In this document: in pieces, positions 1 to 9,609 of the stretch
How positions within the stretch are numbered: position 1 is the first letter of the stretch
Layout of the letters: each line of letters opens with the position of its first letter
Notes under the pieces: generated by a model
What the model saw: the letters and a program-made list of their open reading frames with translations, nothing else
What the model was told of the DNA's origin: nothing
The model's database searches: none
Program-made: the position numbers and the translations under genes
NCBI RefSeq assembly: GCF_009846865.1
Contig: NZ_WUWN01000001.1
Location: forward strand, 186,001-250,000
Source of the DNA: Puerhibacterium puerhi
Lineage (GTDB): Bacteria; Actinomycetota; Actinomycetes; Actinomycetales; Cellulomonadaceae
Direction of reading: 5' to 3'
Length of the DNA stretch: 64,000 nt

Positions 1-910
1 GGTGCACGCGGCGCAGCGGCTTCTCGAGCACCACCATGGCGAAGATGCTCGTGCCGGCGCTGACGTTGCCCGTGCGCGGCGCCACCGAGTTCGTCGCGAC
101 CATGCCGGTCCCGGCGTCGCCCTCGGGCGGGCACACCGGCACGCCGGGGCGCAGCGTGCCGGTCGGGTCGAGCAGCGCGGCGCCCTCCTCGCTGAGCGTC
201 CCTGCGTCCTGGCCGGCGACGAGCACGTCGGGCAGCAGGTCGCGCAGGCGCAGGCCGGGGCGGCGCGGGGACACCAGCTCGTCGAACTGGGCGAGCATGC
301 CGGCGTCGTAGTCGTGCGTCGCGGGGTCGATCGGGAACATCCCCGAGGCGTCGCCGACGCCGAGCACCTTGCGGCCGGTCAGGCGCCAGTGCACGTAGCC
401 GGCGAGCGTGGTCAGGAACGCGACCTGCGGCACGTGCTCCTCGTGGTCGAGCACCGCCTGGTAGTAGTGGGCCACCGACCAGCGCAGCGGGACGTTGAAC
501 CCGAGCAGCTCGGTCAGCTCCCCGGCGGCGCGCCCGGTGCTCGTGTTGCGCCAGGTGCGGAACGGCACGAGCAGCTCGTCGTCGGCGTCGAACGCCATGT
601 AGCCGTGCATCATCGCCGAGATCCCGAGGCCCGCGAGCGCGCTCGGCCGCACACCGTAGCGCTGCTCGGCGTCGGCCAGCAGCGACGCGACGCTGGCCTG
701 CAGGCCGGACCACACGTCGTCGAGCGAGTACGTCCACACGCCGTCGACCAGGTCGTTCTCCCAGGCGTGGCTGCCCGTGGCGACGGGCACGTGGTCGGGG
801 CCGATGAGGCACGCCTTGATCCGGGTCGAGCCGAGCTCGATCCCCAGGGTCGTGCGGCCCGAGGTGATCGCCGAGCGCACGGCGTCCGTCGCGTCGTCCT
901 GCTGCACCAT
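1..910 (-). CDS. FGGY-family carbohydrate kinase, 3' end cut off by window edge
   Basis: The protein starts at the ATG at 910 ([18 protein letters not shown]) and reads about 303 codons to the window edge without a stop. Residues 21-33 ([17 protein letters not shown]) form the N-terminal phosphate-binding strand of FGGY kinases, followed by the family's sugar-binding fold ([20 protein letters not shown] around residues 105-125, [10 protein letters not shown] near 185). FGGY kinases phosphorylate a ketose or polyol with ATP in the cytosol. This subgroup often sits with L-arabinose or L-ribulose genes in actinobacteria, so ribulokinase is possible, but the substrate cannot be read from this fragment. 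A LacI regulator lies directly upstream on the same strand, with a palindromic operator between the two genes, so induction by its own sugar is likely. Confidence 0.85.
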   Translation of the reverse strand, partial: MVQQDDATDAVRSAITSGRTTLGIELGSTRIKACLIGPDHVPVATGSHAWENDLVDGVWTYSLDDVWSGLQASVASLLADAEQRYGVRPSALAGLGISAMMHGYMAFDADDELLVPFRTWRNTSTGRAAGELTELLGFNVPLRWSVAHYYQAVLDHEEHVPQVAFLTTLAGYVHWRLTGRKVLGVGDASGMFPIDPATHDYDAGMLAQFDELVSPRRPGLRLRDLLPDVLVAGQDAGTLSEEGAALLDPTGTLRPGVPVCPPEGDAGTGMVATNSVAPRTGNVSAGTSIFAMVVLEKPLRRVH

Positions 911-1035
911 CGCGAGCTGCTCCGTCCTCGCCCGGCTCCGTCGCGGGCGTCGTTCCTTGCCGGTGCGGCGCCGTCCGGCGCCGCGGTGCGGCACCGCTGC
1001 GCGGGGCCGCCGGGCGTGTCGCCCGTCGTCGGGGA

Positions 1036-1049
1036 TGTTAGCGCTCACA
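1036..1049. promoter_or_regulatory. LacI-type operator TGTTAGCGCTCACA
   Basis: This 14-bp near-perfect palindrome has one mismatched pair around the GCGC centre typical of LacI-family operators. It lies upstream of the FGGY kinase start (910) and overlaps the 3' end of the LacI regulator gene. Its reverse complement, TGTGAGCGCTAACA, differs at one base from the site TGTGAGCGATAACA at 18720-18733 in front of the symporter gene. Confidence 0.7.
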
Positions 1050-2133
1050 CGGAGCGGTCCGCCACCGCCGGCCCCGTGCCCGCGCCGCGCGGCGCAGCAG
1101 TGCTGGCGCGGACCACCAGCTCCGGGGCGATGACTGCCGCCGGGTCGGGGGCCGGGCGGTCCTCGGGCTCGGCGAGCAGCGCCTGGAGCGCGGCCTGCCC
1201 GAGCGCCTGGAACGGCTGGCGGACCGTCGTCAGCGCGGGCACCAGGTACCCGGAGCCCTCGAGGTCGTCGAACCCGACGACGGAGAGGTCGCGCGGGACC
1301 ACGACGCCGCGCTCCCACAGGGCGCGCAGCATCCCCTGCGCCAGCATGTCGTTGCCCGCGAAGACCGCCGTCGGGCCCTCGCCCGCGGCCACCTCGGCCG
1401 CCACGCGCAGGCCGACCTCGTACCCGCGCGCCGCCGTCCAGTCCTCGGCCTCGTACTCGTGCGCCGCGAGCCCCCGGCCGGCCAGCACCTCCCGCCACCC
1501 GGCCCGCCGCACCTGGGCGTCGACCCAGCCGGCCGGGCCCGAGACGTGCGCCACCCGGGTGTGGCCGAGGCCCAGCAGGTGCTCCGTCGCGAGTCGCGCC
1601 CCGAGCCGCTGGTCGACGTACACGTGCCGCGTCGTCGAGCCCTCGACGTCCTCGATCGCCGCGACGACCACGACCGGCTCGGCCGTGACGAGGTCGTCCA
1701 CCACGTCCGCGACCTCGGCGATCGGCGCCACCACGACGAGGCCCTCGACCCGCTGGTCGAGCAGGTGCTCCACGGCCGAGCGCGCCGAGGCGGCGTCGTA
1801 CGAGCCGAGGGAGGAGATGGACACGAAGTACCCGCGCGCCCGCGCCGCCGCCTCGACGGCGACGACGGTGCTCGAGGGCCCGTGGTGGGCGCTGCCCATC
1901 GTGAGGATCCCGATGGTGCCCGAGCGGGCCGTCGCCAGCGCCCGCGCGGCGACGTTGGGCCGGTAGCCCAGCTCCGCGATCGCGGCGAGCACCCGCTCGC
2001 GCGTGCTGGGCCGCACGCTCGGGTGGTCGTTGAGCACGCGCGAGACGGTCTGGTGGGACACGCCCGCGAGCGCCGCCACGTCCGCCATGGACGGCGGCCG
2101 GGGCGCCGCCACCCGGCCCGGGGCGACGCTCAT
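1045..2133 (-). CDS. LacI-family transcriptional regulator
   Basis: This is a 362-residue regulator starting at the ATG at 2133. An N-terminal LacI helix-turn-helix and hinge ([20 protein letters not shown] at about residues 15-34, then [12 protein letters not shown]) is followed by a periplasmic-binding-protein-like effector domain with [20 protein letters not shown] near residue 300. The family represses sugar genes until a sugar or sugar phosphate binds. Its ATG overlaps the proC stop (ATGA), so it may be partly co-translated with proC. The downstream kinase and the operator at 1036-1049 suggest it controls that kinase. A matching site near 18.7 kb suggests it may also control the symporter there. 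Effector unknown. Confidence 0.92.
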   Translation of the reverse strand: MSVAPGRVAAPRPPSMADVAALAGVSHQTVSRVLNDHPSVRPSTRERVLAAIAELGYRPNVAARALATARSGTIGILTMGSAHHGPSSTVVAVEAAARARGYFVSISSLGSYDAASARSAVEHLLDQRVEGLVVVAPIAEVADVVDDLVTAEPVVVVAAIEDVEGSTTRHVYVDQRLGARLATEHLLGLGHTRVAHVSGPAGWVDAQVRRAGWREVLAGRGLAAHEYEAEDWTAARGYEVGLRVAAEVAAGEGPTAVFAGNDMLAQGMLRALWERGVVVPRDLSVVGFDDLEGSGYLVPALTTVRQPFQALGQAALQALLAEPEDRPAPDPAAVIAPELVVRASTAAPRGAGTGPAVADRSV

Positions 2134-3005
2134 CCGCGCTCCGCGGCCGGCACGGCGGCGGGCGAGGGGGCGGGGGCGCCGGACCGGGCGAGCTCGGCCG
2201 CCAGCTCGCGCGAGCGGTCGCGCGCCGCCTCGATCGCGTCGGCGAACGCCGCGCGGACGCCACCGTCGTCGAGCGCCCGCAGCGCGGCGGCGGTGGTGCC
2301 GCCCGGCGAGGTGACGCGCTCGCGCAGGAGCACGGGGTGCTCGCCGGTCTGGTCGAGCAGCTGGGCGGCGCCCAGCACGGTCTGCACGGCGAGCCGCCGC
2401 GCCAGGTCGCGCTGCAGGCCGACCATCACGCCGGCCTCGGTCATCGCGTCGACGACGTAGAACACGTACGCCGGGCCGCTGCCGGAGACCGCGCCGGCGG
2501 CGTCCTGGTCCTTCTCCGCCACGCGCACCACCACGCCGGAGCCGCGCAGCACCGCCTCGACCAGGTCGAGCTGCTCCGGCGTGGCAGCGGCGCCGCCGCT
2601 CAGCGCCGCGGCGCCCGCGCCGATCGCCGAGGGCGTGTTCGGCATGACGCGCACGACGGCGGTGCCGGCCGGCAGCCGGTCCTCGAACCACCGGGTGGAC
2701 AGGCCGGCGGCCACCGAGACGACCACGGCGCCGGGCCGCAGCGCCGGCCCCACGACGGCGGCCAGGGCGGCCATGTCCTTGGGCTTCACGGCGAGCACGA
2801 CGACGTCGGCGCCCGCGGCCGCCGCGGCGTTGTCGGCGGTCGTCGGCACGCCGAAGCGCTCGGCGAGCTGCTGCGCGCGCTCCGGGCGGCGGGCGGTGGC
2901 GGTGAGGTGCTCGGGGGCGACGCCGGAGCGGAGGGCGCCCGCGAGGACCGCCTCCCCCATGGCGCCGGCGCCGAGGATGGCGACGGTGGTAGCGCTGAGG
3001 TTCAC
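2130..3005 (-). CDS. proC: Pyrroline-5-carboxylate reductase
   Basis: This 291-residue enzyme starts at GTG 3005 ([20 protein letters not shown]). It performs the last step of proline synthesis, NAD(P)H reduction of 1-pyrroline-5-carboxylate in the cytosol. The Rossmann nucleotide site GAGAMGEA lies at residues 11-18. The C-terminal dimerisation domain carries the family signature in the stretch containing [11 protein letters not shown] (near residue 165) and [12 protein letters not shown] (near 228). Length is close to the usual 270-290. The stop overlaps the start of the following LacI gene. The C-terminus is Ala/Pro-rich and not conserved in the family. Assignment is firm. Confidence 0.96.
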   Translation of the reverse strand: MNLSATTVAILGAGAMGEAVLAGALRSGVAPEHLTATARRPERAQQLAERFGVPTTADNAAAAAGADVVVLAVKPKDMAALAAVVGPALRPGAVVVSVAAGLSTRWFEDRLPAGTAVVRVMPNTPSAIGAGAAALSGGAAATPEQLDLVEAVLRGSGVVVRVAEKDQDAAGAVSGSGPAYVFYVVDAMTEAGVMVGLQRDLARRLAVQTVLGAAQLLDQTGEHPVLLRERVTSPGGTTAAALRALDDGGVRAAFADAIEAARDRSRELAAELARSGAPAPSPAAVPAAERG

Positions 3006-3078
3006 GCCGCCCACGGTACGCGGCCGGGGGCCCCGCGGCGGCGCCGCGAGGAGCTCCGTCGCCCCCGCCGCGCGGCGG

Positions 3079-3717
3079 TCACAGCGGGTAGGCCGAGTAG
3101 AAGTCCTCGACGACGTCGGCGGGACCCGTGGCGGTGAGGACCACGGTGCCGTTGCGCCAGGTGACGGTGGCGCTGCCGGCCCCGCCGGGCACGACGGCGT
3201 AGGTGCCCGTGACCTCGTCGCCGACGGTGACCTCACCCTGCTTCGACGGCTCGCCGGCGTCCGCCAGCCACGCCGCCGCGAAGCCCTCGGCCGCCGGCTC
3301 GTCGGCCCACTGGCCCACCTGCAGGGTGACCACGGTCGCGCCGGCGCCCTCGCCGTCGGCGTACGTGACCTCCCACGCCTCGACGACGTCGTCCTGCGCG
3401 CCCCAGGTGGTGCTCTCGGCGAGCCCGCGCTGCACGTACTGCAGCACCGTGTCGGGCAGCGCCGCGGTGAGGTCGGTCTGCTCGCCCTCGCGGGCGGCGG
3501 GGGAGATCGACGGCGAGGGCGGTGGCGCGGTGACCGTGGCGGTCGGCGCCGGCGCGGGCGGCAGCCCGAAGCCCGGCCACACGAACGCCGTCAGGAGGGC
3601 CACCGCCACGACGACGCCGCCGGCCGTGCCGGCGAGCAGCCGGCGGCGGCGCACCGCCGCGACCTGCCCCGCGCTGCGCGCCCGTCCCGCGGCGCCCCGT
3701 CCGTGCGGCTGCACCAT
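3079..3717 (-). CDS. Single-pass membrane-anchored protein of unknown function
   Basis: This 212-residue protein starts at ATG 3717. An Arg-rich cytosolic N-terminus (residues 1-27) is followed by one membrane segment (about 28-48, LLAGTAGGVVVAVALLTAFV). A Pro/Ser/Thr-rich linker (50-75) leads to an extracytoplasmic domain of about 130 residues with no cysteines and no motif I recognise. This layout matches the small membrane-anchored proteins common in actinobacteria. It lies between proC and the divergent radA and has no obvious partner. Function unknown; the reading frame is well supported by codon use and the clear topology. Confidence 0.8.
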   Translation of the reverse strand: MVQPHGRGAAGRARSAGQVAAVRRRRLLAGTAGGVVVAVALLTAFVWPGFGLPPAPAPTATVTAPPPSPSISPAAREGEQTDLTAALPDTVLQYVQRGLAESTTWGAQDDVVEAWEVTYADGEGAGATVVTLQVGQWADEPAAEGFAAAWLADAGEPSKQGEVTVGDEVTGTYAVVPGGAGSATVTWRNGTVVLTATGPADVVEDFYSAYPL

Positions 3718-3797
3718 CGTCCTCCCCTGCGCTCCGCGGTCGTCCTCGCTGCGGGCGGAAGCCTACGGGCCCGGCCCGCCGTGTCGGTGGCCCCGCC

Positions 3798-3803
3798 TAG
3801 CGT
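3798..3803 (+). promoter_or_regulatory. -10 box TAGCGT for a leaderless radA transcript
   Basis: TAGCGT ends six bases before the GTG of radA and no Shine-Dalgarno sequence precedes the start. This is the layout of leaderless mRNAs common in actinobacteria; the transcription start itself is inferred. Confidence 0.5.
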
Positions 3804-3809
3804 GTCGGC

Positions 3810-5234
3810 GTGACCACCTCGACGTCCGCGCGCGCCTCCCGGGCTGCCGGCAAGGCCGCCAAGCCCGCCTACCGCTGCACCGAGTGCGGGTGGACCACCG
3901 CCAAGTGGGTGGGCCGCTGCGGCGAGTGCCAGTCGTGGGGCACCGTGGCGGAGGACGGTCCGGCCGCGGCCGGGCCGCGCACGGTCGCGGTCACGCCCGT
4001 GCACTCCGCCGCCCGGCCGATCGCGGAGATCGACGTGGACTCGGCGCGCGCCACCCCCACGGGCGTGGCCGAGCTGGACCGGGTGCTCGGCGGCGGGCTG
4101 GTCCCCGGCGCGGTGGTGCTGCTCGCCGGCGAGCCCGGCGTGGGCAAGTCGACGCTGCTGCTGGAGGTCGCCTCGAAGTACGCCGAGGGCACGGGCGACG
4201 GCGGCGCGCGCACCGTCCTGTACGTCACCGGCGAGGAGTCGGCCGGGCAGGTGCGCCTGCGGGCCGAGCGCGTCGGCGCGCTGGCGCGCACGCTGCTGCT
4301 CGCCGCCGAGACCGACCTGGGCACCGTGCTCGGCCACGTCGAGGCGACCGAGCCGGCCCTGCTGGTCGTCGACTCCGTGCAGACCATCGCCTCCGCCGAG
4401 GTGGACGGCGCCCCCGGCGGCGTGAGCCAGGTGCGGGAGGTGGCGGCCGCGCTCATCGCGGAGGCCAAGGCGCGCCAGGTGCCCGTGCTCCTCGTGGGCC
4501 ACGTGACCAAGGACGGCACGGTGGCCGGCCCGCGCACGCTCGAGCACCTCGTCGACGTCGTGTGCCAGTTCGAGGGCGACCGGCACTCGCGGCTGCGCAT
4601 GGTGCGCGCGGTGAAGAACCGGTTCGGCCCCACCGACGAGGTCGGCTGCTTCGACCTGTCCGAGTCGGGCATCACGGGGCTGACCGACCCCAGCGGGCTG
4701 TTCCTGTCGCACCTCGGCGCCGGCGTGCCGGGCTCGTGCGTCACCGTGACGCTCGAGGGCCGCCGACCGCTCGCGCTGGAGATCCAGTCGCTGGTGGCGC
4801 CGTCGCCGCTGGCCAACCCGCGCCGCACCACCAACGGCGTCGACTCCTCCCGGCTGGCGATGATCCTCGCCGTCCTGCACCGGCACGCCTCGCTGCGGCT
4901 GGCCGACCAGGACGTCTACCTGTCCACCGTGGGCGGGGCGAAGGTCACCGAGCCCGCGGCCGACCTCGCGGCGGCGCTCGCCATCGTGTCCGCCCGCACG
5001 GGCGACGCGCTGCCGGCCGGCACCGTCGCCTTCGGCGAGGTGGGGCTCGCGGGCGACCTGCGGCCGGTGACCGGCCTGGCGCGGCGCCTGTCGGAGGCGG
5101 CCCGCCTCGGGTTCACCACCGCCGTCGTGCCGGCCGGCACGGACGCCCGCCCGCCGGCCGGGCTGCGCCTGCTCCAGGCGGGGCACGTCGCCGAGGCCGT
5201 CGACCTGGTCGGGCTGGGCCGTCGCGAGCGCTGA
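3810..5234 (+). CDS. radA: DNA repair protein RadA
   Basis: This is a 474-residue branch-migration ATPase acting in recombinational repair. It has the three expected parts. A four-cysteine zinc finger lies at residues 23-40 (C23, C26, C37, C40; CTECGW and CGEC). A RecA-like ATPase core has Walker A GEPGVGKST near residue 107, Walker B LLVVDSVQT near 188 and the family-specific KNRFG motif near 268. A C-terminal Lon-protease-like domain has the LSTVGGAKVTEPAADLA stretch near 370, without an active protease dyad being evident. Length matches the family (about 450-480). The disA gene follows directly, as in many Gram-positive genomes. Confidence 0.97.
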   Translation: MTTSTSARASRAAGKAAKPAYRCTECGWTTAKWVGRCGECQSWGTVAEDGPAAAGPRTVAVTPVHSAARPIAEIDVDSARATPTGVAELDRVLGGGLVPGAVVLLAGEPGVGKSTLLLEVASKYAEGTGDGGARTVLYVTGEESAGQVRLRAERVGALARTLLLAAETDLGTVLGHVEATEPALLVVDSVQTIASAEVDGAPGGVSQVREVAAALIAEAKARQVPVLLVGHVTKDGTVAGPRTLEHLVDVVCQFEGDRHSRLRMVRAVKNRFGPTDEVGCFDLSESGITGLTDPSGLFLSHLGAGVPGSCVTVTLEGRRPLALEIQSLVAPSPLANPRRTTNGVDSSRLAMILAVLHRHASLRLADQDVYLSTVGGAKVTEPAADLAAALAIVSARTGDALPAGTVAFGEVGLAGDLRPVTGLARRLSEAARLGFTTAVVPAGTDARPPAGLRLLQAGHVAEAVDLVGLGRRER

Positions 5235-5247
5235 GGGCCCGGGCCGA

Positions 5248-5290
5248 GATCCGGTACCGAGAGCAGGCGCCGCGATCCGGTCCCGAGACG
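5248..5290. repeat. Imperfect direct repeat after radA
   Basis: Two copies of GATCCGGT(A/C)CCGAGA lie 29 bases apart in the 129-bp radA-disA gap. The first copy contains the palindrome GGTACC. No hairpin strong enough for a clear terminator is seen. Confidence 0.4.
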
Positions 5291-5350
5291 GACGCGGCAA
5301 CCCCGCGCGACGCGTAGGTAATTCCTCGGCCCGAGCGGGCCCCGACCCCG

Positions 5351-5356
5351 TAGGAT
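5351..5356 (+). promoter_or_regulatory. -10 box TAGGAT for a leaderless disA transcript
   Basis: TAGGAT lies seven bases upstream of the disA GTG and there is no ribosome binding site. disA therefore probably has its own promoter in addition to any read-through from radA. Confidence 0.55.
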
Positions 5357-5363
5357 TTGTCTC

Positions 5364-6446
5364 GTGCCCCCCACTCCCGCCCCCGACGACCTGCTCCGGG
5401 AGACCCTGGCTGCAGTCGCCCCCGGGACCGAGCTGCGCGACGGTCTCGAGCGGATCCTGCGCGGCCGCACCGGCGCGCTGATCGTGCTCGGCCTGGACAA
5501 GACCGTCGAGGAGATGTGCTCGGGCGGGTTCGTGCTCGACGTCGCCTTCTCGGCCACGCGCCTGCGCGAGCTGAGCAAGATGGACGGCGCCGTCGTCCTC
5601 GACCGGGACGCCACGCGCATCCGTCGCGCGGCCGTGCAGCTGCTGCCCGACCCCACGATCGAGACGAGCGAGTCCGGCACGCGCCACCGCACGGCCGAGC
5701 GGGTGGCCAAGCAGAGCGGCTTCCCCGTGATCTCCGTGAGCCAGTCGATGCGCATCGTGGCGCTCTACGTGGGCGACCAGCGGCACGTGCTGGAGGACTC
5801 CGACACCATCCTCGGGCGCGCCAACCAGGCGCTGGCCACCCTCGAGCGCTACCGCGCCCGCCTCGACGAGGTCTCCGGCACGCTGTCCGCGCTGGAGATC
5901 GAGGACCTGGTCACCGTGCGCGACGTGTGCTCGGTGGTGCAGCGCCTCGAGATGGTGCGCCGCATCTCCGAGGAGATCGCCGGCTACGTCATCGAGCTTG
6001 GCGTGGACGGCCGCCTGCTGGCCCTGCAGCTCGACGAGCTCATCGGCGGCATCGGCTCGGACAGCGAGTTCGTCATCCGCGACTACGTGGACCTGGAGCG
6101 CTCGGGCCGCACCCTCGCCGACGTGCAGGCCGACCTGGCCGTGCTCGACTCCGGCCAGCTGCTCGACCTCGGGCAGATCGGCCGGGTGCTGGAGCTGCCC
6201 GGCGCCGGCATCGCGCTCGACGCCGCCGTCGCGCCGCACGGCTACCGCCTGCTGTCCAAGGTGCCCCGCCTGCCCGGTGCCATCATCGACCGCCTCGTGG
6301 CCCACTTCGGCGGCCTGCAGAAGCTGCTGGCCGCGAGCGTGGACGACCTGATGACCGTCGACGGCGTCGGCGAGCAGCGGGCTCGCGCCGTGCGCGAGGG
6401 CCTGTCCCGGCTGGCCGAGTCCAGCATCCTCGAGCGGTACGTCTGA
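5364..6446 (+). CDS. disA: DNA integrity scanning diadenylate cyclase DisA
   Basis: This 360-residue enzyme condenses two ATP into cyclic di-AMP while scanning DNA for branched structures. The N-terminal DAC domain (about residues 10-145) carries both active-site signatures, DGA in KMDGAVVLD near residue 74 and RHR in GTRHRTAER near residue 106. A helical linker follows (about 150-290). The C-terminal helix-hairpin-helix DNA-binding region (about 300-350) includes [16 protein letters not shown]. Length equals the family norm (about 355-360). Its place after radA is conserved in Gram-positive bacteria, where RadA modulates DisA. The GTG start is supported by the adjacent -10 box. Confidence 0.97.
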   Translation: MPPTPAPDDLLRETLAAVAPGTELRDGLERILRGRTGALIVLGLDKTVEEMCSGGFVLDVAFSATRLRELSKMDGAVVLDRDATRIRRAAVQLLPDPTIETSESGTRHRTAERVAKQSGFPVISVSQSMRIVALYVGDQRHVLEDSDTILGRANQALATLERYRARLDEVSGTLSALEIEDLVTVRDVCSVVQRLEMVRRISEEIAGYVIELGVDGRLLALQLDELIGGIGSDSEFVIRDYVDLERSGRTLADVQADLAVLDSGQLLDLGQIGRVLELPGAGIALDAAVAPHGYRLLSKVPRLPGAIIDRLVAHFGGLQKLLAASVDDLMTVDGVGEQRARAVREGLSRLAESSILERYV

Positions 6447-6535
6447 CGGCCGCCTCGCCGCCGCCGGCGGCCTGACCGCCCGCGACCTGGGTCGCCCGCT
6501 ACCTGAGCTACCCGCGACCTGGCGCCCGCCGGGCG

Positions 6536-7729
6536 TCAGCCTGCGGCCGGGGCCGTGCCCGCGTCGACCTGCTGCCCCGTCACCGGCGACGGGGCGGCCG
6601 CCGCACCCGGGTCGGTGGGCGCCGGCGCCTCGGGCGTCACCGGGGCCGAGGTTGACGCGCCACCCTCGGGGGCAGGGGCCGACGGCGCGGACGAGGGTGC
6701 GGACGAGGGTGCGGGCGACGCTGCCGGCTGCCCGACCGTGAGCCGCACCGGCGCGCTGACCGCGCCCTCGACGGACGCCACGGACACCTGCGCGGTGTAG
6801 ACGCCCGCCGGCACGGCGGGCTGCCCCGTCGTGCACTCCCCCTCGACCGAGCTCTTGCCGGACCAGCGGATCGTCTTGCTGTCCACGTCGCCGGGCCCCA
6901 GCAGCAGCTGCCGCTCGCCCGAGGTGCAGTGCGCCGACGTCCACACCACCCGGCCCTCGGCGTCGGTGACCGTGATGCGGCGGTTGACGCCCGAGCCGTC
7001 GACGACGCAGGGCCGCCGTCCCGAGTTGGTGATGGTGACGGCGAACACGACCGGCCGACCCTCGTCCACCTGGGGACGGTCGGGCGTGAGCCCGAGCGTG
7101 AGGCTGGACGCCGGGCACGGCCGCGACGGTCCGCCGACCTCGGTCGGGTCGGGGGCCGCCACCTTCTGCGCCTCGAGCGGGGGCACCGGGTCCGGCCACG
7201 CGTCGCGCGCTGCCTGCACGCCGCGGCCGAGCCCGTAGCCGGCCGTCACGCCGAGGGCGACGAGCGCCGCGAGCACGACGGCGACCAGGACCAGGCGCCG
7301 GCGGGCCGCACGGACCGCGGCGGGCCGGCCAGACGCCGACCGGGCGGCGACGCCGCGGGCCGAGTGCGGGCGGGACCGGACGGCCGAGCCGCCGCCGGGC
7401 CCGGGAGCCTGGAACCCGTGAGCGCTCACGACGCGCTCGTCGCGCCGCCCGGCCGCGGGCTGCCGCGCGCCGCCACCCGACCGGCCCGACGCGGCACCCG
7501 ACGCGGCACCCGACGCGGCACCCGCCCGGCTCGCGCTCCCGGACCGCGCCGAGGCACCGCCCGCCGCAGAGCGGCCCGGCTGCGCCGCGCCGCCGCGAGG
7601 GGCCCGGGGCTGACCGGACGCGCTCCCCCGCGCGCCGCTGCCCCCGGAGCGGCGGCCGGGGGACGCGCCACGCCCGGCGCCGGAGCGCGGTGACGAGCCC
7701 TGCCGCGGGCGGTCGTCGGCGCTTGCCAC
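6536..7729 (-). CDS. Membrane-anchored Ala/Pro-rich protein with Ig-like extracellular domain
   Basis: This 397-residue protein starts at GTG 7729 (VASADDRPRQG), with GGAGG eight bases upstream. Residues 1-130 are a disordered Arg/Gly/Ser/Ala-rich cytosolic tail with AASGAASGAASG repeats. One membrane helix follows (about 142-165, LVLVAVVLAALVALGVTAGY). The extracellular part (about 200-330) reads like a beta-sandwich (VVFAVTITNSGRRPCVV, TVTDAEGRVVWTSAHC, VPAGVYTAQVSV). It resembles the BsuPI-type inhibitor/Ig-like fold and has four cysteines that could pair. The C-terminal 65 residues are Pro/Ala/Ser-rich. The function is unknown. It is convergent with disA and divergent from mutY. Confidence 0.78.
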   Translation of the reverse strand: MASADDRPRQGSSPRSGAGRGASPGRRSGGSGARGSASGQPRAPRGGAAQPGRSAAGGASARSGSASRAGAASGAASGAASGRSGGGARQPAAGRRDERVVSAHGFQAPGPGGGSAVRSRPHSARGVAARSASGRPAAVRAARRRLVLVAVVLAALVALGVTAGYGLGRGVQAARDAWPDPVPPLEAQKVAAPDPTEVGGPSRPCPASSLTLGLTPDRPQVDEGRPVVFAVTITNSGRRPCVVDGSGVNRRITVTDAEGRVVWTSAHCTSGERQLLLGPGDVDSKTIRWSGKSSVEGECTTGQPAVPAGVYTAQVSVASVEGAVSAPVRLTVGQPAASPAPSSAPSSAPSAPAPEGGASTSAPVTPEAPAPTDPGAAAAPSPVTGQQVDAGTAPAAG

Positions 7730-7948
7730 GGGGTCCTCCGTGCTCGTTCTGCTGCGGTCGGTGCTGCTGGTCGGTGCTGTCGGACACGGCTCGGTGAGCG
7801 CCGACGGGGACGCGGCGACCAGCCCGTCGCCCCGGCCCGGCGCCGTCGTCGGCAGGTTAAGACCTGCACAGCGGCCCGCCGCGGAGCCGCGCCGGACACC
7901 GCCGGCGTGCGATGGCGCACGAGGGCACGGCGCCGTCCGACCCGCTGG

Positions 7949-7954
7949 GAGAAT
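7949..7954 (+). promoter_or_regulatory. Possible -10 box GAGAAT before mutY
   Basis: GAGAAT ends six bases before the GTG at 7961, the spacing seen for leaderless starts elsewhere in this window. It overlaps a weak GGGAG that could instead serve as a ribosome binding site, so the call is tentative. Confidence 0.35.
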
Positions 7955-7960
7955 GGGACC

Positions 7961-8944
7961 GTGCCTGCCTCCCCGACCGTCGCGCCGAGCACCGCGCCGC
8001 CCCGTCCCGTCGCGGGGCACGCCGACGAGCTGGTCGAGCGCGTCGTGGCGTGGTTCGCCGGCGCGGCGCGCGACCTGCCGTGGCGGCTGCCCGAGCGCAC
8101 CCCGTGGGGCGTGCTCGTCAGCGAGGTCATGCTCCAGCAGACCCCAGTGGCACGGGTCGAGCCCGCGTGGCGCGCGTGGATGGAGCGCTGGCCCATGCCG
8201 GCCGACCTCGCGACCGCACCCACCGCCGACGTGCTGCGCGCCTGGGACCGCCTGGGCTATCCGCGGCGCGCGCTGCGCCTGCAGGAGTGTGCCCGCGCCG
8301 TCGTCGAGCGCCACGGCGGCGCGGTGCCCGACGACGACGAGGCGCTGCGGGCGCTGCCCGGCGTCGGGGAGTACACCGCCGCCGCCGTGCTGGCGTTCGC
8401 GTTCGGGCGGCGCTCCGTGGTCGTCGACACGAACGTGCGTCGCGTGCTGGCCCGCGCGGTCGGCGGGACGGCGCTGCCCGCGCCGTCCCCCACGGCGGCG
8501 GAGCGGGCGCTGGCGGCCGCCGTCGTGCCCGACGACGACGCGGGCGCGGCGCGCTGGGCGGCGGCGTCCATGGAGCTGGGCGCGCTGGTGTGCACGGCGC
8601 GGTCCCCGCGCTGCCCGGCGTGCCCCGTGGCGGACCTGTGCGCCTGGCGCGCGGCCGGCAGCCCGCCGGACGCGCACGCCGGCCGGCGCCGTACCCAGGC
8701 GTGGCACGGCACCGACCGCCAGTGCCGCGGCCGGATCATGGCGGTGCTGCGCGGCACCGCCGGCTCGGTCGACCGCGAGGCCATGGACGCTGCGCTCGCC
8801 AGGCCGGGCGCCGCGGCGGGCGGCGGGACTCGGTCGGCGGCCGCGCCGGACGCGGCCCAGGTGACCCGGTGCCTGGCCGGCCTGGTCGAGGACGGCCTGG
8901 TGGAGCAGGACACCGCGGGCGCCTACCACCTCCCGCGGGACTGA
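7961..8944 (+). CDS. mutY: A/G-specific adenine glycosylase MutY
   Basis: This 327-residue base-excision repair enzyme removes adenine mispaired with 8-oxoguanine. The catalytic glutamate is E55 in SEVMLQQTPV. The helix-hairpin-helix is LPGVGEYTAAAV near residue 130, and the catalytic aspartate is D156 in VVDTNVRR. The iron-sulfur cluster ligands are C211, C218, C221 and C227, with exact C-x6-C-x2-C-x5-C spacing. The C-terminal 100 residues are short and divergent compared with the Nudix-like 8-oxoG recognition domain of E. coli MutY, as is usual in actinobacteria. An earlier in-frame GTG/ATG at 7907 would add Arg-rich residues of poor quality, so 7961 was chosen. Confidence 0.95.
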   Translation: MPASPTVAPSTAPPRPVAGHADELVERVVAWFAGAARDLPWRLPERTPWGVLVSEVMLQQTPVARVEPAWRAWMERWPMPADLATAPTADVLRAWDRLGYPRRALRLQECARAVVERHGGAVPDDDEALRALPGVGEYTAAAVLAFAFGRRSVVVDTNVRRVLARAVGGTALPAPSPTAAERALAAAVVPDDDAGAARWAAASMELGALVCTARSPRCPACPVADLCAWRAAGSPPDAHAGRRRTQAWHGTDRQCRGRIMAVLRGTAGSVDREAMDAALARPGAAAGGGTRSAAAPDAAQVTRCLAGLVEDGLVEQDTAGAYHLPRD

Positions 8945-9003
8945 TGCTCGGCGCTGCACGCGGGAAGAAGACCTCGCCGTGCCCCCTCGCGGGCCCGCCC
9001 GGC

Positions 9004-9609
9004 TCAGAGGGTGAGCAGCATCCGCGTGTTGCCGAGGGTGTTGGGCTTGACGCGGGCCAGGTCGAGGAACTCCGCGACGCCGTCGTCGTGCGAGCGCAGC
9101 AGCTCGGCGTAGACCTCGGGGTCCACCGGGGTGCCCTCGATCACCTCGAACCCGTGGCGCCGGAAGAACTCGACCTCGAAGGTCAGGCAGAACACGCGGG
9201 ACAGGCCGAGGGCGCGCGCCCGCTCGAGCAGCGCCTCGACGATGGTGTGGCCCAGCCCGTGGCCGAGCCAGCCCGGGTGCACGGCCAGCGTGCGGATCTC
9301 GGCCAGGTCGTCCCACATGACGTGCAGCGCGCCGCAGCCGACGACGCCGCCGGGCCGGTCGCCGTCGGCCTCCGCCGCCTCCGCGACCTGCGGCGCCTCG
9401 GCCACGACGAACTCCTGGACCGCCTCGAAGTAGCCGACCATCTCCTTGGCCAGCAGGATCCGGCGCTCGGCGTACGGCTCGACCAGCGCCCGCACGGCGC
9501 GCACGTCGGCCGGCAGCGCCGGGCGCACGACGACGCCCCCGGGGCCGGACCACGTCGCGGTCAGGGCCAGGGGACGGGACGCGCTGCTGGGGTCGGGCAC
9601 GGTCGTCAC
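9004..9609 (-). CDS. GNAT acetyltransferase, ArgA-like (N-acetylglutamate synthase candidate)
   Basis: This is a 201-residue GNAT protein. The acetyl-CoA binding motif A is clear (IRTLAVHPGWLGHGLGHTIV, about residues 105-124), followed by the C-terminal motif FCLTFEVEFFRRHGFEVIE. The LTFEVEFFRRHGF pattern resembles the short stand-alone amino-acid N-acetyltransferases of actinobacteria (mycobacterial ArgA type), which acetylate glutamate in the first step of arginine synthesis. That identity is inferred, and generic GNAT function remains possible. The GTG at 9609 overlaps the stop of the upstream SorC regulator (GTGA), implying co-translation. A later start near 9439 would remove the first beta strand. 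Confidence 0.8.
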   Translation of the reverse strand: MTTVPDPSSASRPLALTATWSGPGGVVVRPALPADVRAVRALVEPYAERRILLAKEMVGYFEAVQEFVVAEAPQVAEAAEADGDRPGGVVGCGALHVMWDDLAEIRTLAVHPGWLGHGLGHTIVEALLERARALGLSRVFCLTFEVEFFRRHGFEVIEGTPVDPEVYAELLRSHDDGVAEFLDLARVKPNTLGNTRMLLTL